64,000 bases of DNA from JAAYZQ01 sp034428935 (GTDB lineage Bacteria; Chloroflexota; Anaerolineae; JAAYZQ01): the NCBI GenBank assembly GCA_034428935.1, contig DAOUHB010000003.1:1-64000 (forward strand). Direction: 5' to 3'. The position numbers and the translations under genes are program-made. Shown here in pieces: positions 15,470 through 24,102 of this stretch. Below the pieces are notes generated by a model. It saw only the letters and a program-made list of their open reading frames with translations, did not search any database and had not been told where the DNA came from. The first letter of the stretch is position 1; every line of letters begins with the position of its first letter.

Positions 15470-16324
15470 ATGGAGCATTTCGAAGGCACGTTTCACGGGG
15501 ATGGGGGCATCGAGTTGTACTACCAAGGTTGGTGCCCGCAGGGCACCCCCAGGGCGACCCTGGCCATCGTTCATGGCTTTGGCGAGCACAGTGGGCGCTA
15601 TGGCAACGTCGTGAATTGGTTCGTGCCCCGCGGCTATGCCGCCTATGCCTTTGACGTGCGGGGCAATGGCCGCTCGCCCGGCCCCCGCGGCTACGTCGGC
15701 CGCTTCGAGGAGTATCGGGAGGACCTGAGGGCCTTTCTCGACCTCGTCCGCGGCATTCAGCCCGACGGGCCTCTGTTCCTGCTGGGCCACAGCCAGGGCG
15801 GCCTCATCGTCCTGAACCATGTGCTCCACGACCCTTCGGGGATCGACGCCGTGGTGGCCTCTTCGCCGGCCCTGGGCCGCCTGCCCGTCTCGCCGTTTCT
15901 CCTCGTCCTGGCCCGAGCCCTGTCCCGGGTCTGGCCGACCTTTCGCCTGGCCACGGGGCTGGACGTCACCGCCCTGTCTCGCGACGAATCGGTGGTGCAG
16001 GCCTACGTCGCGGATCCCCTGGTGCACAACATGGGCACGCCGCGCCTGGGCACCGAGTTAATGGCGGCCATCGAGTGGACCCAGGTCCACGCCGCCGACC
16101 TGTCGCTGCCCTGCCTCATCGTGCATGGCACCGACGATCGGATCTGCCCCTGCGAGGCAAGCCAGGCCTTTTTCGAGCGCTGCACTTGCGCCGGCAAGGA
16201 GCGCCTTATCTACGAGGGCGGCTATCACGAGTTGTTCAACGACCTCGACGGGGAGCGGGTCCTGGCCGACGTGCAAGCCTGGCTGGAGAGCCACCTGGAG
16301 CCAGGTGGCGGCCGCGTGGACTAG
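15470..16324 (+). CDS. alpha/beta hydrolase, monoacylglycerol lipase / lysophospholipase type
   Basis: 284 residues, typical for PldB-like serine hydrolases. The oxyanion region is VHGFGEHSGRY. The nucleophile elbow is GHSQGG (S108). The acid lies in HGTDDRI (D222/D223) and the His in GGYHELFND (H253). DVRGNGRSPGPRGY is characteristic of the monoglyceride lipase group. It would release fatty acid from monoacylglycerol or lysophospholipid in the cytoplasm; there is no signal peptide. The next gene starts three bases after its stop. Confidence 0.88.
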   Translation: MEHFEGTFHGDGGIELYYQGWCPQGTPRATLAIVHGFGEHSGRYGNVVNWFVPRGYAAYAFDVRGNGRSPGPRGYVGRFEEYREDLRAFLDLVRGIQPDGPLFLLGHSQGGLIVLNHVLHDPSGIDAVVASSPALGRLPVSPFLLVLARALSRVWPTFRLATGLDVTALSRDESVVQAYVADPLVHNMGTPRLGTELMAAIEWTQVHAADLSLPCLIVHGTDDRICPCEASQAFFERCTCAGKERLIYEGGYHELFNDLDGERVLADVQAWLESHLEPGGGRVD

Positions 16325-16327
16325 CCC

Positions 16328-17452
16328 ATGTTCGAAAGCCGCTCGCAGATCACCGGGCAGCAGCGCGAGAGGCGGCTGCCAGCCCTGGCCTTGTCGTGGC
16401 TCTTGCTTGTGGCTGCGGCTCTGGCGGCGCTGTCGTGTACGGCAGCCGGCGACGGGAACGCGACTGTTTCGGCAGCCACACAGACGGCGCCGGCGGCGAC
16501 CCTGGCCCCCTCGGTCACCCCGGTTCCGCCGGCCCCCAGCCCCACCGTGCTCGCGCCCTCGCCCGGTGCCGCGCCGACGCGGGCCGCCACGGCTACCCGC
16601 CTGCCTTCCCCCACCACGAGCCCGACCCGCCCGGCTGCCTCGCCGGAAGTCAGCCCTACCGTGGTGTCTCCCGTCTATGCCTGCCCGCCCACCATCGTGC
16701 CCGGCGAGACGCCCGTCTACCGCTACCGTGTCCTGGCCACCTATCCCCATGACGAGACTGCCTTTACCCAGGGCCTGGTCTATACGGACGGCATTTTTTA
16801 CGAGGGCACGGGGCTCTACGGCCGCTCCAGCCTGCGCCGGGTAGAGCCCGAAACGGGGGAGGTGTTGCAGATCTACCGGCTGCCGGCCCAGTATTTTGGC
16901 GAGGGGATTGCCCTCCACGGCCGGCGCATCCTGCAATTGACGTGGCAGCCTGTGGCAGGCCAAGATACCGCCGGTTTTGTCTACGACCGGGACAGTTTTG
17001 AGCTGCTGGACACGTTCTTCTATCCCACCGAAGGCTGGGGCCTGACCCACGACGGCACGCGCTTTATCATGAGCGACGGCACGGCGACGCTGCACTTCTG
17101 GGATCTCGAGACCCTGGAAGAGATCGGGCAGGTCCTGGTGCACGATGAGATAGGCCCCGTCCCCTGCCTGAATGAGTTGGAGTACGTCCAGGGGCAGGTG
17201 TATGCTAACGTCTGGCAGACGGACTATGTGGCCGTCATCGACCCGGCAACCGGGAGCGTGACGGCATGGATCGACCTGGCGGGGCTGCTGGAGAGCGCGG
17301 GACCGGCCCCTTCCGCCGACGTGCTGAACGGTATAGCCCACGACGTCGAGGGTGAGCGCCTGTTCGTCACGGGCAAGCTTTGGCCCTGGCTGTTCGAGAT
17401 CGAGCTGATCGAGCCCTCCGCGCGGATCCATCTGCCGCTCATCGGGGGGTAG
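16328..17452 (+). CDS. glutaminyl-peptide cyclotransferase, lipoprotein
   Basis: 374 residues. A hydrophobic N-terminal segment (about 20-36) ends at C37 (AALSC), a plausible lipobox. A Thr/Pro/Ala-rich linker of about 85 residues follows. From about residue 125 comes the glutamine cyclotransferase beta-propeller (YPHDETAFTQGLVY, YEGTGLYGRSSLR, EGWGLTHDG, LNELEYVQGQVYANVW, LNGIAHD). It would be anchored outside the membrane and convert N-terminal glutamine to pyroglutamate. The chain ends RIHLPLIGG, a hydrophobic tail also seen in variant form in the two DUF11 proteins of this window. Co-transcribed with the lipase. Confidence 0.88.
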   Translation: MFESRSQITGQQRERRLPALALSWLLLVAAALAALSCTAAGDGNATVSAATQTAPAATLAPSVTPVPPAPSPTVLAPSPGAAPTRAATATRLPSPTTSPTRPAASPEVSPTVVSPVYACPPTIVPGETPVYRYRVLATYPHDETAFTQGLVYTDGIFYEGTGLYGRSSLRRVEPETGEVLQIYRLPAQYFGEGIALHGRRILQLTWQPVAGQDTAGFVYDRDSFELLDTFFYPTEGWGLTHDGTRFIMSDGTATLHFWDLETLEEIGQVLVHDEIGPVPCLNELEYVQGQVYANVWQTDYVAVIDPATGSVTAWIDLAGLLESAGPAPSADVLNGIAHDVEGERLFVTGKLWPWLFEIELIEPSARIHLPLIGG

Positions 17453-17479
17453 GCCGGGGTGGTCCATCGGTTGCTGCCT

Positions 17480-17508
17480 TTGCTCTGCCTTGTGTTTTCC
17501 GGTATAAT
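17480..17508 (+). promoter_or_regulatory. promoter of mannose-1-phosphate guanylyltransferase gene
   Basis: TTGCTC (17480-17485), 17 bp, TATAAT (17503-17508). A leader of about 128 bases follows to the ATG at 17643; I see no known riboswitch in it. Confidence 0.6.
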
Positions 17509-17642
17509 TGAGGGCAGGGCAAGTCGTTCATGAGTTCACCGCGGGGCGCAGGGTGCTGCTCTCCCGCAGAAGAATATCGGGCGGTATGATCGTCGTGTAG
17601 CCAAGACGCGCAACTCAGCCTGGTCCACGAGAGGGGAAAACG

Positions 17643-20138
17643 ATGAAAGCTGTTGTGATGGCTGGCGGTGAAGGCTCTCGCTTGCGGCCCCTGACCATCG
17701 GTCGCCCCAAGCCAATGGTTCCCTTGGTGGCCAAGCCTGTCATGGGCCACATCCTCGATCTGCTGAAACGCCACGGCATCACCGAAGTCGTGGTGACCCT
17801 ACACTTTATGCCCGAGGCCATCCAGAGCTACTTTGGCAGCGGTACCAGCATGGGGATGCACATCAACTATGCCATCGAGGAGACACCCCTGGGCACGGCC
17901 GGCAGCGTGAAGAACGCCCAGGAATTCCTGGACGAGCCCTTTATCATCATCAGCGGCGACGCCGTCACCGATATCAACCTCCAGCAGGTCATCGACTTTC
18001 ACCAGTCGAATAAGGCCGAGGCCACGCTGACCCTTTACCGCGTGCCCAACCCCCTGGAGTACGGCGTGATCATCACCGACGCCGACGGCAAGATCTCCCA
18101 GTTCCTGGAAAAGCCATCCTGGGGCGAGGTCATCTCGGACACGGTGAACACCGGCATCTATGTCGTCGAGCCCCAGGTGCTGGACCTCATTCCGGAGGGA
18201 GTGCCGACCGACTGGAGCAAGGACGTGTTTCCGCAGATGCTCCAGGAGGGCCGGCCGCTCTACGGCTACATCGCCGGCGGCAACTGGACCGACATCGGCG
18301 ACATTGCCGAGTACATGCGCGCCACGGGCGACGCCCTCCACCGCCGCGTCCAGACAGAGGACCCCGGTCAGCACATCGGTGGCGACGTTTGGGTGGGCAA
18401 CGGAGTCGAGATCGCCCCCGATGCCCAGCTCTACGGCCCCATCTACCTGGGCGATGAGGTCAAGGTCAAGGGCGGCGTGATCATCCACGGGCCGACGGTC
18501 ATCCGCGATTATACGATCATTGACAACCGGGCCCACATCGACCGGACGATCATCTGGCGCAACTGCTACATCGGCGAGGGAGCCGAAATCCGAGGCGCCA
18601 TCGTCTGCCGCCAGTGCACGGTCAAGAGCAAGGCCGTGCTCTTCGAGGGTGTCGTCATCGGCGACAGCTCCATTGTCGGCGAGGGCGCCGTGGTGCACGC
18701 CAGCGTCAAAGTCTGGCCCGAAAAAGAGATCGAGCCGGGCGCCACCGTCAAGACGAGCATCATCTGGGGCGCCCGCGGCCGGCGCATCCTCTTCGGGCGC
18801 TTTGGCGTCACCGGCGTGGTCAACGTCGACCTGACGCCCGAGTTTGCGGCCAGGCTGGGTGCGGCCTTTGGCGCCACGCTGCCCAAGGCCAGCACCGTCA
18901 CTATCAACCGCGACCCCCACCGCAGCCCGCGCATGATCAAGCGGGCCGTCATCTCCGGCCTGCCCTCGTCGGGCATCCACGCTCACGACCTGCGCTCCAT
19001 GCCCATTCCCGTGGCGCGCTATTATACGCGGGCCAGCGGGGCTGCCGGCGGAGTCCACGTCCGCCTGTCGCCCTTTGACCGGCGCGTGGTGGACATCCGC
19101 TTCTTTGACGGTCAGGGCCGCAACCTGAGCAAAAACGCCGAGCGCAACATCGAGCGCGTTTTCTTTCGGGAGGACTTTCGCCGCGTTTACCTGGACGACA
19201 TCGGGACCATCGAATATGCGCCCCAGGTGGTCGAGACCTACGTTCGGGACTTTTTGCAGGTCGTCGACGCCGAGGCCATCCGCCGTGCCCATTTTCGCAT
19301 CGTCGTAGACTATGCCTTTGCCCCCACGGGCGAGGTCCTGCCCCAGATCCTGAGCCAGTTGGGCGTGGAAGTGGTGCCCCTCGCATCCAACGTCGAGGGC
19401 GACAAGATGTCCCTTTCCCAGCAAGAGTTCGAAAAAGAGCTGCGGGAAGTGACCTTGATCACCGGCGTGCTGGATGCTCAGTTGGGCGTGCGCCTCGATG
19501 TGGGCGGCGAAAAGATCTTTTTGGTGGATCATCACGGCCAGTACGTGCCCGAGACGGCGGCCGCGGGGGCCATGGCCGAGCTGGCCCTGCGCTCGAGCCC
19601 CGGGGGCACCATCGTCGTGCCGGTTCACATGCCCAGCCTCTTTGATCGCGTCGCCGCGGCCCACGGGGGACACGTGCTGCGCAGCAAGGTGGACTCGCAC
19701 GACCTCATGAACGCGGCGGCTCGCGAGGGCGTCATCCTGGCCGCAGACGGCGGCGGCAACTATATCTTTCCCGAATTTCAACCGGCCATCGACGGCCTCA
19801 TGGCCACCGTCAAGCTGCTGGAGTTCCTGGCCCGGCAGCAGACCTCCCTGGCCGACGTCGTGGCCTCGTTGCCGCCCTACCACATGAGCCATAGCGTCGT
19901 CTCCTGCCCGTGGGAGGCCAAGGGGCGCGTAATGCGCCTGCTGAACCAGCAGTATAAGGACCGCCGCGCCGAGCTCATCGACGGCATCAAGATCCTCCTC
20001 GGCGAGGACGAATGGGTTCTGATCCTGCCCGATCCCGATTTCCCGCGCTTTCACATCCATACCGAGGCGCGCGACAGCGCCGAGGCCAAAGATCTCGCCG
20101 ATCGGTACGTGCGCATCGTGGAGGGCCTGCAGGGCTAG
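17643..20138 (+). CDS. mannose-1-phosphate guanylyltransferase / phosphohexomutase-like fusion
   Basis: 831 residues, the size of the two-domain enzymes known from cyanobacteria and Chloroflexota. Residues 1-240 are the nucleotidyltransferase (AGGEGSRLRPLT and PKPMVPL). Residues 245-375 are left-handed beta-helix hexapeptide repeats. Residues 385-831 resemble an alpha-D-phosphohexomutase. There the phosphoserine loop reads GGVHVRLSPFD (S476 kept, the usual His-Asn-Pro lost) and the metal loop reads DVGGEK at 619-624 in place of DGDGDR, so mutase activity is doubtful. The first domain should make GDP-mannose, or another NDP-hexose, for glycans. SD GAGAGGGG precedes the ATG. Confidence 0.85.
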   Translation: MKAVVMAGGEGSRLRPLTIGRPKPMVPLVAKPVMGHILDLLKRHGITEVVVTLHFMPEAIQSYFGSGTSMGMHINYAIEETPLGTAGSVKNAQEFLDEPFIIISGDAVTDINLQQVIDFHQSNKAEATLTLYRVPNPLEYGVIITDADGKISQFLEKPSWGEVISDTVNTGIYVVEPQVLDLIPEGVPTDWSKDVFPQMLQEGRPLYGYIAGGNWTDIGDIAEYMRATGDALHRRVQTEDPGQHIGGDVWVGNGVEIAPDAQLYGPIYLGDEVKVKGGVIIHGPTVIRDYTIIDNRAHIDRTIIWRNCYIGEGAEIRGAIVCRQCTVKSKAVLFEGVVIGDSSIVGEGAVVHASVKVWPEKEIEPGATVKTSIIWGARGRRILFGRFGVTGVVNVDLTPEFAARLGAAFGATLPKASTVTINRDPHRSPRMIKRAVISGLPSSGIHAHDLRSMPIPVARYYTRASGAAGGVHVRLSPFDRRVVDIRFFDGQGRNLSKNAERNIERVFFREDFRRVYLDDIGTIEYAPQVVETYVRDFLQVVDAEAIRRAHFRIVVDYAFAPTGEVLPQILSQLGVEVVPLASNVEGDKMSLSQQEFEKELREVTLITGVLDAQLGVRLDVGGEKIFLVDHHGQYVPETAAAGAMAELALRSSPGGTIVVPVHMPSLFDRVAAAHGGHVLRSKVDSHDLMNAAAREGVILAADGGGNYIFPEFQPAIDGLMATVKLLEFLARQQTSLADVVASLPPYHMSHSVVSCPWEAKGRVMRLLNQQYKDRRAELIDGIKILLGEDEWVLILPDPDFPRFHIHTEARDSAEAKDLADRYVRIVEGLQG

Positions 20139-20203
20139 CGCGCACCGCCGGCGCCGAGGTCGCGGGGGCCACAGCGGATTCCCGCGGCGATCATGGAGGA
20201 TCC

Positions 20204-21157
20204 ATGCACCCGACACTGTTCACCATTGGCAACTGGAGCGTGCCCACCTACACCGTGCTCCTCGACCTGGGCCTCATCCTGGGGTTGGTGCTGGCCTACT
20301 TTGAGGGACGGCGGCTGCTACAAAGCGGCGAGACCGGCCTGGACCTGGGGTTGTGGGCCATCATCGGCGGGGTGATCGGCGGCCGGGCCGCGTACGTCAT
20401 CGCCAACCTGAGCGCATTCCAGGAGGAGCCCATTCGGGCCATCCGCCTATGGGAGGGCGGGCTCTCCTTCCACGGCGGCGTGTTGGGCGGCCTGCTGGTG
20501 TTGCTCCTCTTTGCCCTGTTTCGCGACCGGGGCTTGCCGTCGGGCAGGAACTCGTTCTGGCGCCTGGCCGACGTCCTGACCCCCGGCGTCGCCGTGGGCA
20601 TTGCCTTTGGCTGGGCTGCCTGCCTCATGGGGGGCTGCGCCTACGGCGCCCTGGGAGAAGGCTTTGGCTACGCCGTGCTGCCTGACCTCTTTGGCGTGGC
20701 CGCGCCACGGTTCGCGACCCAGGCGGTGGCCCTGGGCTTTTCCCTGCTGCTGGCGGCCGGCATATGGCTGCTGCGCGGCCACTGGCCCTTCCCCGGGGCC
20801 TCGTTCCTGCTGTACGGCCTGCTCTATTTCGCCGGGCAGTTTTTCCTGGAGTTTACCCGCGGAGACGAGGCCATTTACCTGGGCTCCTTGCGCCTGGCAC
20901 AGATCATCGACCTGGCCCTGGTTCTGGCTGCTGCCCTCGGGCTCCTTCTCCTCTGGTGGCGGGGCGAAGAGGAACCGGCCGGGGAGGAGGCGCGGCCGTC
21001 GGACGAGCAGGAGGCGCTGCCGGCCGACGTGGAGGAGGCTCCTCCGCCGGACGAGGAGGAGGCTCCTCCGCCGGACGAGGAAGAGGTGCTGCCGCCGGAC
21101 GAGGAAGTGGCGCTGGCTGCTGGTGACGACGAACCGGAGGCCGGCGAGGAGGGTTGA
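20204..21157 (+). CDS. lgt: prolipoprotein diacylglyceryl transferase with acidic tail
   Basis: 317 residues from ATG 20204, preceded by GGAGGA. Seven hydrophobic segments cover residues 1-255. Lgt landmarks are GGRAAYVIAN (with R62) and LSFHGGVLGG (H91), followed by the MGGCAYG loop. The enzyme moves diacylglycerol from phosphatidylglycerol to the lipobox Cys of prolipoproteins such as the cyclotransferase two genes upstream. The C-terminal about 65 residues are an unusual cytosolic tail of Glu/Asp/Pro with a 24-bp tandem repeat (EEAPPPDE). Standard Lgt proteins end soon after the last helix. Confidence 0.92.
   Translation: MHPTLFTIGNWSVPTYTVLLDLGLILGLVLAYFEGRRLLQSGETGLDLGLWAIIGGVIGGRAAYVIANLSAFQEEPIRAIRLWEGGLSFHGGVLGGLLVLLLFALFRDRGLPSGRNSFWRLADVLTPGVAVGIAFGWAACLMGGCAYGALGEGFGYAVLPDLFGVAAPRFATQAVALGFSLLLAAGIWLLRGHWPFPGASFLLYGLLYFAGQFFLEFTRGDEAIYLGSLRLAQIIDLALVLAAALGLLLLWWRGEEEPAGEEARPSDEQEALPADVEEAPPPDEEEAPPPDEEEVLPPDEEVALAAGDDEPEAGEEG
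21032..21100. repeat. 24-bp tandem repeat in lgt tail
   Basis: Two near-perfect copies (21032-21052 and 21056-21076) and a degenerate third (about 21080-21100) encode Glu-Glu-Ala-Pro-Pro-Pro-Asp-Glu type units. Confidence 0.8.
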
Positions 21158-21235
21158 ACCACTGAAGGAATGAGGGCCCTGAAGCCACTGAAGGCCGGTT
21201 TCAGTGTCCTCAGTCTTTCAGCGCCTCAGTGGTTC
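21156..21235. terminator. nested inverted repeat between convergent lgt and GT39 genes
   Basis: GAACCACTGA (21156-21165) pairs with TCAGTGGTTC (21226-21235), and an inner hairpin CACTGAA / TTCAGTG spans 21186-21206. The outer arms overlap both stop-proximal coding ends. Plausible bidirectional terminator, without long T-runs. Confidence 0.5.
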
Positions 21236-23275
21236 GACCGGCACTTTACCCCCTGGCTCGTAGACGATGAACCGCAACTGCCCGGCCGGGTTGTGGAGTT
21301 CCAGGACGCGGCCGCCGGGCAGGGCTTGCTGCACGAACGCCAGCTCGGCGGATCGCTCGGGCAGGAAGAGGTACACCGACGGGCGACCGGCGTCAAGGGC
21401 AGGCGGGGCCGTCAGCGGCTCGACGACGTCCTGCCCGAGGATGGCAGGCGCCAGGAAGGGAATGGTGCCAAAGCTCCAATAGAGGCGCGGCGCCCCGAAC
21501 AGGTAGGCTGTCGTGCCGGGCTCCGCGTCGTGCAGGTAGGTGCCCATCATCGTCGCCGTTTGCCCGTTGTCGCCGCCATAGTGCCGCAGGGGGCTGAGGT
21601 CGTAAAAGTAATAGCGCAGGTTGGCCGCGCCCAGGGCCACGATGAGGAGCACCAGGGCAAGCCTTTCCCAGGCCCGCGGCAGGACCAGGAGGCGCCAGCC
21701 CAGGTGCACGGCTCGATCCATGCCCAATGCCACCAGGATGGCCACGGCGGGACTGGCGATTACCAGGCGCTGGCTGGAGGGAGGGCTCTCGGTCAGCATG
21801 CCGCCCGTGACAATGACGGCCCAGAACCAGAGCAGCAACAAGAAGTCTCCCCGCCGGCGCCAGTGAGCCACGGCCCAGGCCATGCCCAGGACGGCGAGGA
21901 TTCCGGCCCCAAAGGACAGGAGGGACCTATCGGCTCCGTACCAGACGGTGCGATCGGGAAAGACGTGAAAGGCGCCGGCTGCGCGCAGGAACTGCTCGGC
22001 CAGGAGTTGGGGCGCGCCCTTGCCCGTCAGCTCCACCTCTCGCTCCAGCCAGCCCGACTGAATGATGCCCACCTGGTTGACCCGGGCGTTCCATTCGTTG
22101 GGGTGGACGCGGGCATAGGCGAGCATGGGCGCCGCGGCGATGAGCAGGGCCAGCGCCAGCAGTCCCAGGTGGAGGCCCAGGCGCCCCGCCTGCCCCCGCT
22201 GCCGGATCCAGACATAGCCGGCGTAGACCAGGGTGAGGATCGGGAGCAGCCGAGCGCCGGTGTAGAAATAGACGCCGAGCCCCATGATGAGGCCTGCCGC
22301 CACAAAGCTGCGCCACGCTGCCCCCTCGCTTGTCTGTGGCTCCTCCGTGCTCCGGGCCAGCCCTCGGTCCAGCGCCCACAGCGCCAGCAGGACAAAGAGG
22401 GCATCCCAGATGTTGTTCGCTCCCAGCCGGCTGTAATGCAGGTGGTAGTCGTAGGTCGCCAGGAAGGCGGCAGCCAGCAGGGCCACCCGCCGTCCCCGCA
22501 GGCCGCGGGCAAAGAGGTAGAGGATGGGCACCGTGGCCGCGCCGGCCAGGGCGGCCGGCAGCCGCAGGGCTGCCACGTCGTTCCCGGCCAACCACAGCGA
22601 CCAGGAAAGCGGCCAGTAAAAGAGGGTGGGCATGGACATGTAGCCCATTGAAAAGGGGTTGCGCAATTGTCCGTTGAGCACCTGCCGGGCGAGCAGGCCG
22701 TGCCATGCCTCGTCGCCGCCCAGGGTAAAGGGCACCTGCCCCAGGGCCACGCCGCGCACCAGGAACGCCACCAGCGTCAGGCCCGCTACGACCGCGACTT
22801 CCAGCCGGGCCGCCCGGTCCAGCCGCGCAAAGCGTGCCGGCCACTCCCGCACCCGCCGACACTCGGCGGGCCAGCCCAGGCCCGGGTGTTTCACGAGGGC
22901 AGCCAGTGCGGCGGCGGCTGTGCCCAGGGCCCACAGCAGGGCCACGTCGCCGCTTGCCTGGTCGGGAGCCCGGTCGCGGGCCAGCAGGCCGGCAGCCAGG
23001 GCCAACAAGGCACCCAAGGCCAACAGGCCGGTGGGGATGGGCCACTGCGCCAGCCAGCCAGGAAGGGCCGGCTGCCAGCGCCGCCCGCTCGGCCGCGCCT
23101 GTGCCGGCCTGCCCAGGCGCCAGGCGAGCAGGAAGCACGCCGCCCCCAGGATGTGCAGCACCAGGCCGTCCCAGGCAAAGTCTGGCCTGTAAAAGAAATA
23201 GCGCTGCCCCTGGATGGTGAGCACCAGGGCTGCGACGAGCAGCAGCCAGGCCCCCACACGCCGGCCACGCGTCAC
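21218..23275 (-). CDS. GT39-type (ArnT/PMT-like) integral membrane glycosyltransferase
   Basis: 685 residues from GTG 23275, which has GGAAGGAG seven bases upstream; the longer frame would overlap the methyltransferase. At least twelve hydrophobic segments. The first periplasmic loop has the acidic motif of GT-C enzymes (TLGGDEAWHG), followed by a YYFYDLS-containing C-terminal half. It would use a polyprenyl-phosphate sugar as donor and act on the outer membrane face. It is the last gene of a minus-strand operon with an LPG-synthase-like membrane protein, a GT4 enzyme and a methyltransferase, a set that suits glycolipid or surface-glycan assembly. Confidence 0.82.
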   Translation of the reverse strand: MTRGRRVGAWLLLVAALVLTIQGQRYFFYRPDFAWDGLVLHILGAACFLLAWRLGRPAQARPSGRRWQPALPGWLAQWPIPTGLLALGALLALAAGLLARDRAPDQASGDVALLWALGTAAAALAALVKHPGLGWPAECRRVREWPARFARLDRAARLEVAVVAGLTLVAFLVRGVALGQVPFTLGGDEAWHGLLARQVLNGQLRNPFSMGYMSMPTLFYWPLSWSLWLAGNDVAALRLPAALAGAATVPILYLFARGLRGRRVALLAAAFLATYDYHLHYSRLGANNIWDALFVLLALWALDRGLARSTEEPQTSEGAAWRSFVAAGLIMGLGVYFYTGARLLPILTLVYAGYVWIRQRGQAGRLGLHLGLLALALLIAAAPMLAYARVHPNEWNARVNQVGIIQSGWLEREVELTGKGAPQLLAEQFLRAAGAFHVFPDRTVWYGADRSLLSFGAGILAVLGMAWAVAHWRRRGDFLLLLWFWAVIVTGGMLTESPPSSQRLVIASPAVAILVALGMDRAVHLGWRLLVLPRAWERLALVLLIVALGAANLRYYFYDLSPLRHYGGDNGQTATMMGTYLHDAEPGTTAYLFGAPRLYWSFGTIPFLAPAILGQDVVEPLTAPPALDAGRPSVYLFLPERSAELAFVQQALPGGRVLELHNPAGQLRFIVYEPGGKVPVEPLRR

Positions 23276-23306
23276 TGCGTTTCTCCTTCCACGGTCCGGT
23301 CCCGGA

Positions 23307-24098
23307 TCAGGCCTTCCTGGCGACGAAAAAGAGATAGGCTCCCACGGCCGGCCGCGGCTCCTCGTAGAAGGGCCGCAGGGTTCGTTCGGTGAGGGCCAGG
23401 TTCCAGCGCGTCGGCACCAGGATCCAACGTCCAAGCAGCTTCCTGGTCACCAGGCTCGGTAGCCCCAGGTAATGGCCCAGGTCGAGGGCGTGGTGCGCCC
23501 GCCTGGAAAAATAGGGGAACCAGTCCAAAAGCGCCAGGCCGGCCCGGTCCAGACGGCGCTGCCAGGTCTCGGGCCCGTCGCAATGGTGATGCCGCGAGAT
23601 GCGGTTGAAATATCGTTCGTAGGCGCGGGCCGCTCCCTCGGCGCCCAGCCGGCGCAACAGCGTGGGGAAGAAGAGCAGTTCGGTGAAATGATCGCCGGGC
23701 ACGCAAAAGATAAACCTGCCGCCGGGCCGCAGTACCCGCGCAATCTCGGCCACCACCGGCTCGACGGCCGGGATGTGCTCCAGGACCGAGTTGCTGACCA
23801 CCGTGGCAAACCGTTCGCAGGCAAAGGGCAGGGCATCGCCGCAGGAGCGGGCCAACACCCGGTAGGCGCAGCGCGAGCGGGCCTCGGACAGCACGTCGCC
23901 GGCGGGATCGATGCCGGCTGCCAGGGGCGTGGGCAGCGCCAGGGAGGCAAAGTGGCCGTCGCCACAGCCCACGTCCAGGACGGGCTCCTCCAATGGCAGC
24001 AGATCCTGGCAGAACCGCGCTTCGACGGCGCGCAGCAGCCCCCGAAAAGCGGGCAGGTCCTTGAGATGTTGCCAGAGAAGGTCGTCGTCCTTGGCCAT
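23307..24098 (-). CDS. class I SAM-dependent methyltransferase
   Basis: 263 residues. ATG 24098 is four bases beyond the GT4 stop; a longer frame would run into that gene. Motif I is VLDVGCGDGHFA, with the acidic residue of motif II in AAGIDPAGDVL, then DALPFACERFATVVSNSVLEH (motif IV region, shortened here) and VLRPGGRFIFCVPG (post-motif). This is the Methyltransf_11 type. The long C-terminal part with aromatic residues (FNRISRHHHCDGPETW) resembles methyltransferases found beside glycosyltransferases, so a lipid-linked glycan or polyprenol substrate is likely but unproven. 31 bases separate it from the GT39 gene. Confidence 0.85.
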   Translation of the reverse strand: MAKDDDLLWQHLKDLPAFRGLLRAVEARFCQDLLPLEEPVLDVGCGDGHFASLALPTPLAAGIDPAGDVLSEARSRCAYRVLARSCGDALPFACERFATVVSNSVLEHIPAVEPVVAEIARVLRPGGRFIFCVPGDHFTELLFFPTLLRRLGAEGAARAYERYFNRISRHHHCDGPETWQRRLDRAGLALLDWFPYFSRRAHHALDLGHYLGLPSLVTRKLLGRWILVPTRWNLALTERTLRPFYEEPRPAVGAYLFFVARKA

Positions 24099-24102
24099 CT
24101 CG

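Noticed and set aside
17799..20216. An 805-codon minus-strand frame opposite the mannose-1-phosphate guanylyltransferase gene
   Set aside because: Shadow of a well-supported gene; no domain, ribosome site or promoter.
20880..21188. Ser/Gly/Pro-rich minus-strand frames opposite the lgt tail
   Set aside because: They only mirror the Glu/Pro tandem repeat of the lgt gene.
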